A stretch of DNA of 5,362 bases from JANRLJ01 sp034437895 (GCA_034437895.1 DAOTTO010000121.1:1-5362), one strand, 5' to 3'. Shown: positions 1-5,348, counted from the first letter of the stretch. Program-made: numbers and translations. The notes: generated from the sequence alone by a model not told the origin.

Positions 1-833
1 ACAATTTGTTCCAGCGGATAGCACCGATCAATGACGGCTCTTAGCTTCCCCTGCTCAATCAGGTCTTTGAGGAAGATGAGGTCTTCAATCCGCTCGGTTG
101 AGGACAGCTTCATAATGGAAACGAAGGCTCCGGCTTTCTTCAGCGACTTTTTACTGCGTGAAGGCGAAAGTTTGCCTACCACATCAAGAATGACATCATA
201 GGTTTCACTGCTCTGGGTAAAATCCTCTTGGGTGTAATCAATCACCCTATCTGCTCCCAGAGATTTCACCAATTCTAAATTCGTGGTACTGCATACCCCC
301 GTGACCTCTGCCCCAAAATACTTGGCAAGCTGTACCGCATAGGTGCCTACACTTCCAGAAGCGCCGTAGATCAGCACTTTTTGTCCGGGCTGGATAGTTG
401 CTTTTCTAAGAATACGTAATGCCGTTGCGCCTCCAATAGGCACGGCGGCAGCTTCCACATAGGTCATATTGGGCGGTTTTACTGCGAGTATCCCTTTTTC
501 AGGCAGACATTTGTATTCGGCATAAGCGCCAAAACCAAGACCGCAAGATGCAAAAACTTGATCGCCTTGCTTAAATCGTTTTACGTCTTTGCCGACGGCT
601 TCCACTTCCCCGGCTAGCTCAAATCCTAATGTGGTGACTTTTAGGGGTCTTAGGAGACCGTTGAAAATTCTTGCCATAAATGGATCAGCCTTCCTCATCC
701 GCCAATCCCCGGCTGTTACGGTTGTCGCAACTATTTTTATCAGCACTTCATTGGCCTTCGGCGTAGGTTTTTTTAACTCTACGAGATGAAGCACGTCCGG
801 TGATCCGTATTGGGTGTAAACTACTGCTTTCAT
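1..833 (-). CDS. Zinc-free MDR family NAD(P)-dependent oxidoreductase (quinone oxidoreductase-like), 3' end outside window
   Basis: The reading frame is open from ATG (831-833) to the left edge, giving 277 codons without a stop. The N-terminal GroES-like domain starts MKAVVYTQYGSPDVL. The Rossmann domain carries GASGSVG at about residues 157-163, followed by AEVTGVCST and GADRVIDYTQEDF, the usual coenzyme-binding layout of quinone oxidoreductase-type MDR enzymes. The cysteine cluster of zinc-binding alcohol dehydrogenases is absent, so zinc-independent reduction of quinones, enones or similar carbonyls with NAD(P)H in the cytoplasm is expected; the substrate is unknown. An AGGAG ribosome site (842-846) lies 8 nt before the ATG and supports this start. 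The protein is a paralogue of the MDR encoded at 2825-3802, with a little over half of the first 60 residues identical. Relative to that paralogue it lacks about 28 residues between SI (239-240) and DLIFLK (251-256), a shorter form that I recall in other family members. Only the last part of the substrate domain should be missing at the edge. Confidence 0.9.
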   Translation of the reverse strand, partial: MKAVVYTQYGSPDVLHLVELKKPTPKANEVLIKIVATTVTAGDWRMRKADPFMARIFNGLLRPLKVTTLGFELAGEVEAVGKDVKRFKQGDQVFASCGLGFGAYAEYKCLPEKGILAVKPPNMTYVEAAAVPIGGATALRILRKATIQPGQKVLIYGASGSVGTYAVQLAKYFGAEVTGVCSTTNLELVKSLGADRVIDYTQEDFTQSSETYDVILDVVGKLSPSRSKKSLKKAGAFVSIMKLSSTERIEDLIFLKDLIEQGKLRAVIDRCYPLEQI

Positions 834-854
834 GAGCTTTTCTCCTATACTGCT

Positions 855-864
855 TTGATCTGAT
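855..864 (-). promoter_or_regulatory. Leader motif ATCAGATCAA shared by the two MDR genes (copy 1)
   Basis: On the coding strand ATCAGATCAA ends 21 nt before the MDR start at 833. The same ten bases lie 22 nt before the paralogous MDR start (copy at 3825-3834). The flanking leader is otherwise diverged, so the motif may be a retained regulatory or transcript-leader element, or simply a remnant of the gene duplication. No function can be assigned. I see no convincing sigma-70 promoter in the 59 bp between this gene and the inserted element. Confidence 0.35.
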
Positions 865-892
865 GCTAAAAATCGGGTGAATTTTTATCTTC

Positions 893-1026
893 AGGACTTT
901 CGCTTACCTCACCCCCCGGCCCCCTCTCCAAGTATTGGAGAGGGGAGAAAAACGCATCTTGAAGTCCCCTCTCCATGCAATGGGGAGGGGATTTAGGGGT
1001 GGGGTAAATGCGTGAGCGAAAGTCCT
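893..1026. mobile_element. MITE-like C-rich palindromic element with 12-bp perfect terminal inverted repeats
   Basis: The ends are AGGACTTTCGCT (893-904) and AGCGAAAGTCCT (1015-1026), perfect inverted complements. Inside are two hairpins. The first has a 10-bp perfect stem CCCCTCTCCA/TGGAGAGGGG (921-930 with 936-945, loop AGTAT). The second has an 11-bp stem with one G-T pair (965-975 with 981-991, loop TGCAA). Outside the hairpins the arms also match as CACCCCCC against GGGGTGGGG. No transposase is encoded, so the element would be non-autonomous or a dispersed hairpin repeat. Flanks TTATCTTC (885-892) and TAATCTTC (1026-1033, overlapping the last element base) agree at 7 of 8 positions and may be a target-site duplication. 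It fills most of the gap between the regulator gene and the left MDR gene. On the minus strand its hairpins could weaken read-through, though no long U tract follows either one. Confidence 0.7.
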
Positions 1027-1246
1027 AATCTTCTAAGAAGAAGACCTCTTCTAAGCGCACATTGAAGGCCAGCGCGATACGAAAAGCCAATTCCAGAGAT
1101 GGCGAGTATTTTGCGTTTTCGATGGCGACGATGGTTTGGCGTGTTACCCCAGTTTTTTCTGCTAGTTCCTGCTGGGTCATTTCATTGTGGTTAAAACGCA
1201 ATTTGCGAATGTTGTTGCTAATGACGAGAGGGGAGGGTTTGCCCAT
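1025..1246 (-). CDS. Small XRE/Cro-type helix-turn-helix transcriptional regulator
   Basis: The 73-residue protein is little more than a Cro/CI-type helix-turn-helix domain. NNIRKLR (11-17) begins the domain, TQQELAEKTGVTRQTIVAIEN (24-44) forms the helix-turn-helix, and YSPSLELAFRIALAFNVRLEEVFFLED closes it. The closing EEVF motif and the length are normal for stand-alone small regulators of this family, which often repress their own operons. The ATG (1244-1246) lies 1 bp after the TGA of the membrane-protein gene (1248-1250), so translation is probably coupled; a weak AGAGG precedes it inside that gene. The tandem operators at 1721-1792 are its most likely target (inference). The stop codon TAG (1025-1027 on the plus strand) is formed by the junction with the MITE-like element, two of whose bases supply AG. 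The coding sequence is otherwise intact, so the protein is probably functional. Confidence 0.92.
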   Translation of the reverse strand: MGKPSPLVISNNIRKLRFNHNEMTQQELAEKTGVTRQTIVAIENAKYSPSLELAFRIALAFNVRLEEVFFLED

Positions 1247-1247
1247 C

Positions 1248-1694
1248 TCACACGCCTCTGCGATAAAAATAGAACGTTGAAATATCTGAAATCATCTGCG
1301 ACACAATCCCGGAGAGAAGAAGGATGATGAACATCACGGATGGCGGCATGTCAACCACCAGCGAACTCAGCGCAAGAATAAAACCTACGATAAACACATA
1401 ATTAGAGGTCGTCTGGGCTTTTAGTTCAATCAGCTTGTCGCGTTCATCCGTAATTGCAGGTTCTTCTTCTCTCGTTGCTATGGCATTGATGATACTGAAG
1501 AGGATGTAAATGATAATTTTTGCGACAATCGAGACCGGGATTAAGATCAAGAAGAACGATCCCCAAAAGTGGAAGACCTCTACCGAATAAGCACTTGCTT
1601 CCGGGTATCTTTGAACCATATACGCCGAATAAAACGCAGAAACCAGAATGGTGCTGATTAAAGATGCGATAGCTCGCCTTTCTTGAAAGGACAT
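1248..1694 (-). CDS. Uncharacterised four-helix integral membrane protein (DUF2178-like) paired with an HTH regulator
   Basis: The 148-residue protein has four hydrophobic segments at about residues 8-27, 43-72, 98-115 and 119-136. Segment two is long and may be tilted. Between segments two and three lies a charged cytosolic loop with REEEPAITDERDKLIELKA (75-93). The DERDKLIELKA motif resembles the signature of small DUF2178-type membrane proteins, which I recall beside XRE regulators; the family name is tentative. The chain ends FYFYRRGV, a positively charged tail that suggests a cytosolic C terminus. The ATG at 1692-1694 is set by a strong AGGAGG (1699-1704), 4 nt upstream. It is the first gene of a two-gene operon with the downstream regulator, driven by the promoter at 1746-1774. 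No catalytic residues or transporter signature can be seen. A role as sensor, anti-regulator or membrane-stress effector is possible but unproven. Confidence 0.88.
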   Translation of the reverse strand: MSFQERRAIASLISTILVSAFYSAYMVQRYPEASAYSVEVFHFWGSFFLILIPVSIVAKIIIYILFSIINAIATREEEPAITDERDKLIELKAQTTSNYVFIVGFILALSSLVVDMPPSVMFIILLLSGIVSQMISDISTFYFYRRGV

Positions 1695-1720
1695 TTTTCC
1701 TCCTGTGTCTGCTGGTTTTT

Positions 1721-1750
1721 ACTTTGTGTAAAATATACTTTACATAAAGT
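1721..1750. promoter_or_regulatory. Operator-like palindrome O1 for the regulator/membrane-protein operon
   Basis: This 30-bp segment matches its own reverse complement at 26 of 30 positions, with core TGTAAA-N6-TTTACA (1727-1744) and outer arms ACTTT/AAAGT. It covers the downstream part of the -10 box and the expected transcription start of the minus-strand promoter, a position that would block initiation. The adjacent XRE regulator is the natural candidate to bind it (inference). Confidence 0.65.
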
Positions 1751-1774
1751 AATTCAAAAAGTGCTTTGTGTCAA
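1746..1774 (-). promoter_or_regulatory. Sigma-70-type promoter of the membrane protein/HTH operon
   Basis: On the minus strand a perfect -35 TTGACA (1769-1774) is followed by a 17-bp spacer and TACTTT (1746-1751) as -10. The -10 is weak (3 of 6 against TATAAT), but a consensus -35 with ideal spacing compensates. Transcription would start near 1738-1740, giving a leader of about 40 nt before the ATG at 1694. The -35 lies inside O2 and the -10 at the edge of O1, consistent with repression. Confidence 0.6.
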
Positions 1775-1792
1775 GTATTTTTTACATGAATT
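1763..1792. promoter_or_regulatory. Operator-like repeat O2, second copy
   Basis: This 30-bp segment matches O1 in the same orientation at 23 of 30 positions, starting 42 bp from it (about four helical turns). Its core is TGTCAA-N6-TTTACA (1769-1786), so the right half-site is intact and the left has one change, the one that creates the perfect TTGACA -35 box on the opposite strand. As a whole palindrome it is weaker than O1. Two sites on the same DNA face suggest cooperative binding (inference). Confidence 0.55.
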
Positions 1793-1834
1793 GGCAAAAT
1801 AAGAGAGACGACTCGGCGAGTCGTCTCTCTTATT
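1793..1834 (-). terminator. Intrinsic terminator of the MDR-SDR unit
   Basis: An 18-bp perfect inverted repeat (1798-1815 with 1817-1834, one central base) forms a stem built on GAGAGACGACTCG. In the folded RNA the loop would be three bases. On the minus strand the stem is followed by TTATTTT, a usable U tract. It begins 24 bp after the SDR stop codon and insulates the regulator operon from SDR transcription. Confidence 0.85.
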
Positions 1835-1857
1835 CTGGTCACAGCCTGATCTGCTTT

Positions 1858-2727
1858 CTAGTTCAACGATCTTGGCGTTGCATCCGCTAGATGTACCATT
1901 TCGGCGCTGACATCCCACAGCTTTTTAGCGACTTCCATATCGGTAGCTTGGCGGGCTGTCACGGTCACTTTTGAATCGTAGAAATATTTGCCTGTGATCT
2001 TCTCAATGTCTGGTGAAGAGGCGAGGTAAATAGACGTTTCCGCGCCTTTTGCTGGTGAACGCGCCACGAGGGGCGCAAATAGGCTGACGAGGGTGGCGAT
2101 GATCTTGCCGTTGTTCTTTGCGAAACCCGTTGCTACGAAGCCCGGATGCAGGGCATTGACGGTTACGCCAGTTCCTTCTAATCGGCGGGTCAATTCCAGC
2201 GGAAACAGGATATTAGCGAGTTTTGAGTTGCCGTACATGCCGAGACTATAATCCCGTTCACCTTGCAGGTTATCGAACTCGATTTTGCCGGAGGTATGCG
2301 CTCTCGAAGACACATTAATAATCCGTGCCGGGGCGCTGGCTTTGATCGTATCGAGGAGCAAATGAGTCAGCAGGAAGTACGCGAGATGATTGAGCGCAAA
2401 CGACATTTCGATGCCATCCACGCTGAGTTGACGCTGCATGAAGACCCCACCCGCGTTGTTGAGCAAGACATGAAGGTGCGAATATTTGCTCTTGAATTCA
2501 TTTGCGAGGCGGCGAACTTCCTGCTGCGAGGACAAATCCGCCAGCAGTGAGTCTACGTTTTTATTGCCGCTTGCTGCGCGGATTTCCTCAACCACTTGGG
2601 CGGTCTTCTGAGCATTCCGCCCAACAATGATGACTGTTGCCCCCATACGGGCGAGTTCTTGGGCTGTACTTTTCCCGATGCCGTTAGTGCCACCTGTAAT
2701 CAGGCAAATCTTACCTTGCATCGTCAT
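1858..2727 (-). CDS. Classical short-chain dehydrogenase/reductase (retinol dehydrogenase-like)
   Basis: The 289-residue protein is a complete classical SDR. It shows the coenzyme motif TGGTNGIG (11-18), VGRN after the second strand (35-38), ADLSS (63-67), NNAG (90-93), the catalytic Asn (113) in ALNH, the catalytic Ser in NVSS (140/141) and YxxxK with Y165 and K169, then HPG (194-196). ARIINVSSRAH, YGNSKLANILF and LEGTGVTVNALHPG resemble the retinol dehydrogenase/WW-domain oxidoreductase branch, which often prefers NADP(H) and lipid-like or small carbonyl substrates; the bacterial substrate is unknown. The Arg at 37 (VGRN) fits NADP(H). AAGGGG (2736-2741 on the plus strand) lies 8 nt before the ATG at 2725-2727; a second ATG two codons later has poorer spacing. 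It follows the MDR gene by 97 bp and is probably co-transcribed with it, though a hairpin in the gap may reduce its expression. The predicted terminator at 1793-1834 closes the unit. Confidence 0.93.
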   Translation of the reverse strand: MTMQGKICLITGGTNGIGKSTAQELARMGATVIIVGRNAQKTAQVVEEIRAASGNKNVDSLLADLSSQQEVRRLANEFKSKYSHLHVLLNNAGGVFMQRQLSVDGIEMSFALNHLAYFLLTHLLLDTIKASAPARIINVSSRAHTSGKIEFDNLQGERDYSLGMYGNSKLANILFPLELTRRLEGTGVTVNALHPGFVATGFAKNNGKIIATLVSLFAPLVARSPAKGAETSIYLASSPDIEKITGKYFYDSKVTVTARQATDMEVAKKLWDVSAEMVHLADATPRSLN

Positions 2728-2779
2728 CGTCGTTTCCCCTTATCCTTTGGTTTGTTGCCTTTAGCAGATGCCGAGGTGG

Positions 2780-2812
2780 GCTGCATCTCCGTTTTATCAC
2801 GGCAGATGCAGC
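2780..2812 (-). terminator. Hairpin between the MDR and SDR genes, possible attenuator or weak terminator
   Basis: GCTGCATCT (2780-2788) pairs with AGATGCAGC (2804-2812), and CCGT (2789-2792) pairs with ACGG (2799-2802). One base (2803) is bulged and the loop has 6 nt. The hairpin begins 12 bp after the MDR stop codon. No U tract follows on the minus strand, so full termination is doubtful; partial attenuation or protection of the upstream message's 3' end is equally possible. A further GCAGATGC (2764-2771) could form an alternative pairing with the GCATCT arm. Confidence 0.45.
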
Positions 2813-2824
2813 GATTTATTAGGT

Positions 2825-3802
2825 TTAGTCGTTATGCGCCACCGTGATGATGACTTTTCCTTGGGCGTGTCCTTTTTCGAGATAGCGAATCGCCTCAGCC
2901 GTCTCACTTAAGGGGTAACGTCGATCTATAACGGGGACGATCTTGCCAGTTTCAAGAAGTTCTTTCAGAAAAAGCAAATCTTTTTGGTTGGGTTTCGCCG
3001 TCCCCATGAGACCGATTTTCTTATTCCCGCCCCTTGATGCCCATGCGCCCACAAGGATATGTTCAAACAAACGCGACAGGGTGGTAAACCCGGCAATGGA
3101 ACAAATCCCATTGGGACTGAGCGCTCGTTTATAATCTGAAACTGAACGATTGCCCACAGCATCAAAAATCAGGTCATAAGCCTGCCCATTTTTGGTAAAA
3201 TCTTCTTGGGTGTAATCAATAACATGGTCTGCGCCAATCGAGCGCACCATCTCCAGATTGCGGGTGCTGCACACGCCTGTAACTTCCGCCCCATACGATT
3301 TGGCAATCTGCACCGCAAACGTCCCCACACCGCCGGCTGCGCCGTTAACGAGAACCTTTTGCCCCGCCTGAATCTTACCGGTATCCCGAAGCCCTTGTAA
3401 AGCCGTGAATGCTGCTACAGGGACGGCTGCCGCTGCTTCAAACGAGCTGTTGGCTGGTTTCAGTGCTAAGTGATGTTCAGCCCCGCACACATACTCGGCA
3501 AAACTGCCTGCGGATACGTCTCCGAAGACATCATCACCTACTTGAAATTGTGTTACGTTTTTACCAACAGCTTCAACGCGCCCGGCCACATCAGCGCCGC
3601 GTCGCGGATCTTTTGGTTTTAAAAGCCCAGCGTCAAGGCGAGCTAAGAACGGTTCAGCTCTCATCAAGTGCCAGTCCAGTGGGTTTGCGGACGCGGCATG
3701 GACTTTTATCAGGACTTCATTCTCTTTAGGCGTAGGTTTTTCTACATCCTTAAACTGAAGCACATCGGGTGAGCCGTACTGAGTATGGATAATCGCTTTC
3801 AT
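2825..3802 (-). CDS. Zinc-free MDR family NAD(P)-dependent oxidoreductase (quinone oxidoreductase-like)
   Basis: The complete 325-residue protein has the normal length for this family. The N-terminal GroES-like domain (MKAIIHTQYGSPDVL, then GADVAGRVEAVG at 69-80) is followed by a Rossmann domain with NGAAGGVG (153-160), AEVTGVCST (172-180) and GADHVIDYTQEDF (190-202). The C terminus VIDRRYPLSETAEAIRYLEKGHAQGKVIITV is typical of quinone oxidoreductase/RTN4IP1-like NAD(P)H-dependent reductases. Its three scattered cysteines (106, 178, 234) do not form a zinc site. A quinone, enone or aldehyde substrate is likely but cannot be specified. GGAGG (3809-3813 on the plus strand) lies 6 nt before the ATG and fixes the start. 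It is the first gene of a probable MDR-SDR transcription unit. It is paralogous to the truncated MDR at the left edge but has about 28 extra residues around 237-274. Confidence 0.94.
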   Translation of the reverse strand: MKAIIHTQYGSPDVLQFKDVEKPTPKENEVLIKVHAASANPLDWHLMRAEPFLARLDAGLLKPKDPRRGADVAGRVEAVGKNVTQFQVGDDVFGDVSAGSFAEYVCGAEHHLALKPANSSFEAAAAVPVAAFTALQGLRDTGKIQAGQKVLVNGAAGGVGTFAVQIAKSYGAEVTGVCSTRNLEMVRSIGADHVIDYTQEDFTKNGQAYDLIFDAVGNRSVSDYKRALSPNGICSIAGFTTLSRLFEHILVGAWASRGGNKKIGLMGTAKPNQKDLLFLKELLETGKIVPVIDRRYPLSETAEAIRYLEKGHAQGKVIITVAHND

Positions 3803-3824
3803 GAGTTTCCTCCAAGGGGTAGCA

Positions 3825-3834
3825 TTGATCTGAT
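3825..3834 (-). promoter_or_regulatory. Leader motif ATCAGATCAA shared by the two MDR genes (copy 2)
   Basis: This is the second copy of the ten-base leader motif, 22 nt upstream of the ATG at 3802. Here it overlaps a GATC-A-GATC repeat (coding strand). The rest of the 268-bp gap (3803-4070) holds the BMP-gene terminator and a 5-bp-stem hairpin at 3906-3920. I could not identify a convincing -35/-10 pair for this gene in it. Confidence 0.35.
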
Positions 3835-3932
3835 CGTTTTTAGAAGTGACGCAGTTTAGCGTTATCTTCCCTCAGGCAAAAATAATGCCCTTTACAAGAT
3901 AATACGGAGAATGTCTCTCCCCGGTTGCGGCT

Positions 3933-3970
3933 TAAAAAAATACAGGGGATAGCATCATTTTGCTATCCCC
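3933..3970 (-). terminator. Intrinsic terminator of the BMP-family gene
   Basis: A perfect 10-bp stem GGGGATAGCA (3945-3954) and TGCTATCCCC (3961-3970) with a 6-nt loop is followed on the minus strand by TGTATTTTTTT, a seven-T tract (complement of 3934-3940). It lies 100 bp after the BMP-gene stop codon and separates that gene from the MDR-SDR unit. Confidence 0.9.
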
Positions 3971-4070
3971 CGTGTGTGGGTCGTTATAGTCGCTTGGGGT
4001 GTGCTGGAAGGAGGGTTATTCCACCGTTTTGCAACACCTCATCGCTCATTATGGAGCGCGTTGGCTAGGC

Positions 4071-5276
4071 TTATTCGCTTTCGCTTGCGCCTTCCATGCC
4101 TTCGAGTAGCTGCGGCAGGAACCAGACATCCAGCACTGGCACTGTTTCGCCTTCAGCCGCGAGTTCTGTGCCGTCTTGTAGGTTCAGCGGGCCTTCCCAC
4201 AAGAAGATACTTTCTTCGTTAGCGGGGTCGGTGCTGTAAGCCGCCATTTCCGCATAAAATTCATCCACTTGCGCGGCGACTTCTTCCGTCAGCCCTTCGC
4301 CATAGAGGAAACCGATCACGGAAGTTTCGGGGTCGTTCATGTTTGCCCAATCGGGGGCGAGCCATTCCCAGCTTTGTTCCCAAGTGCCATCAATCACGGC
4401 TTGAACCGTATCGAGATAAGCGGGTCCCCAGTTGTAATAGGCCGCGCCGATGCAGGCTTCCGGTGCTTGTGAGCAGCCTTCGATGTTGCCATACGGCACA
4501 GCGAATACGCGCTCGCCACGTTCAGCCATGCGCGAACCCGCCACGACAATCGCTTCGGTGGTATCAATGCCGGAGACAATCACATCCGAGCCGGTATCGA
4601 AGAAGTTATTGGCGACTTCGGTGGGGTCGAGCGTTACGCCAGGGATATTGAACCAGAAGCCAATCCATGTGACGGTAAATTGGAGTTCGTCGGGATCCAT
4701 CCCGCGATAATTTTCATAGCAGTAACGTGCGCCCAAATAGGTGGAGGCGGCGAGGCGGCGTGTTTCGGGGTTAATCAACGCGCCCAAATAGCCAATGCTG
4801 CCTGTTTCGGTGGTGAGGGCGGCGGCACATCCCGCGAGTTCACGCGGTGCTTCCATCAGGCCGTTAAAATTGCCCACATTTTCAGGTGCGTCATTTAGCA
4901 CATTGCTGCCGGTGATGTTGATGAAGGGGATGTCGGGGAAGGCTTCCGCCACGACGTTAGTATCTTCTTCAAACGAGTCCGACGTGGTGAAGATGACCTG
5001 TGCGCCGTCATCGACCATTTGCGTGACGACATCCAACAAGGTAGCTTCCGGGGTATCCGCCGGATTCAGGCTTTCAAAAATCAGCGCGGTTGCGCCTTCG
5101 ATGTTGGCCTCGACATAAGCCGCGCCTTCGCTGTGCGATTGGCTCCAACCACCGTCATCCGCTGGGCCGACCAGCACAACCCCGAAGACAAATTCATCCT
5201 GTGCCAGCGCGACAGATCCCATCGCCAGCCCTAAAATCAGCAGAATCACCAAAGAAAAACTTGCTTTACGCACCAT
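4071..5276 (-). CDS. Secreted BMP-family ABC transporter substrate-binding protein
   Basis: The 401-residue protein begins with a Sec signal peptide: MVRK, a hydrophobic core at about 6-20, then SVALA with likely signal peptidase I cleavage after Ala25. No lipobox cysteine is present. The mature chain matches the BMP/PnrA-like type 1 periplasmic-binding fold: FVFGVVLVGPADDGGWSQSHSEG (29-51), LLDVVTQMVDDGAQVIFTTS (80-99), FPDIPFINITGS (113-124), DVIVSGIDTT (231-240) and VFAVPYGN (257-264). Known family members bind nucleosides or related compounds for ABC importers, but the ligand here is not determined. Four cysteines (150, 186, 268, 275) include a close pair in CSQAPEAC that could form a disulfide outside the cell. 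The chain is strongly acidic and more GC-rich than the central genes. AAAGGA (5284-5289 on the plus strand) lies 7 nt before the ATG. No transporter partner gene follows before the terminator. Confidence 0.92.
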   Translation of the reverse strand: MVRKASFSLVILLILGLAMGSVALAQDEFVFGVVLVGPADDGGWSQSHSEGAAYVEANIEGATALIFESLNPADTPEATLLDVVTQMVDDGAQVIFTTSDSFEEDTNVVAEAFPDIPFINITGSNVLNDAPENVGNFNGLMEAPRELAGCAAALTTETGSIGYLGALINPETRRLAASTYLGARYCYENYRGMDPDELQFTVTWIGFWFNIPGVTLDPTEVANNFFDTGSDVIVSGIDTTEAIVVAGSRMAERGERVFAVPYGNIEGCSQAPEACIGAAYYNWGPAYLDTVQAVIDGTWEQSWEWLAPDWANMNDPETSVIGFLYGEGLTEEVAAQVDEFYAEMAAYSTDPANEESIFLWEGPLNLQDGTELAAEGETVPVLDVWFLPQLLEGMEGASESE

Positions 5277-5342
5277 AGCTCATTCCTTTCTAAAAGAACA
5301 ATCAAGCAGATGCTTAGTTTAGACCATCTTATGATGGGCGAT

Positions 5343-5348
5343 ATTGTA
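5343..5348 (-). promoter_or_regulatory. Possible -10 box of the BMP-family gene
   Basis: TACAAT on the minus strand matches TATAAT at five of six positions and lies 66 bp before the ATG. The matching -35 would fall beyond the right edge, so the promoter cannot be confirmed. The leader between contains a small hairpin CCATC-ATAA-GATGG and the ribosome-binding site. Confidence 0.3.

Noticed and set aside
589..789. Plus-strand open frame of 66 codons
   Set aside because: It lies wholly antisense to the well-supported left MDR gene, has no clear ribosome site and shows no recognisable domain.
893..1026. CRISPR array or small RNA gene in the C-rich repeat
   Set aside because: There are only two unlike hairpins between terminal inverted repeats, with no regularly spaced direct repeats and spacers.
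1062..1280. Plus-strand open frame of 72 codons over the regulator gene
   Set aside because: Antisense to the XRE regulator, whose helix-turn-helix is unmistakable.
3409..3729. Plus-strand open frame of 106 codons, rich in Leu, Arg and His
   Set aside because: Its composition is that of a reverse-strand shadow, and it is antisense to the MDR gene at 2825-3802, whose motifs are intact.
4043..4058. CGCTC/GAGCG hairpin just after the BMP stop codon
   Set aside because: The stem has only 5 bp and no U tract follows; the strong terminator at 3933-3970 explains the end of the transcript.
3974..4222. Plus-strand open frame of 82 codons starting in the gap between the MDR and BMP genes
   Set aside because: It overlaps the 3' end of the BMP gene antisense, has an Arg/Leu-rich shadow-like sequence and resembles no known family.
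4343..5278. Several plus-strand and one minus-strand open frames inside the BMP gene
   Set aside because: All are alternative frames of a GC-rich coding sequence that encodes a clear full-length BMP protein.
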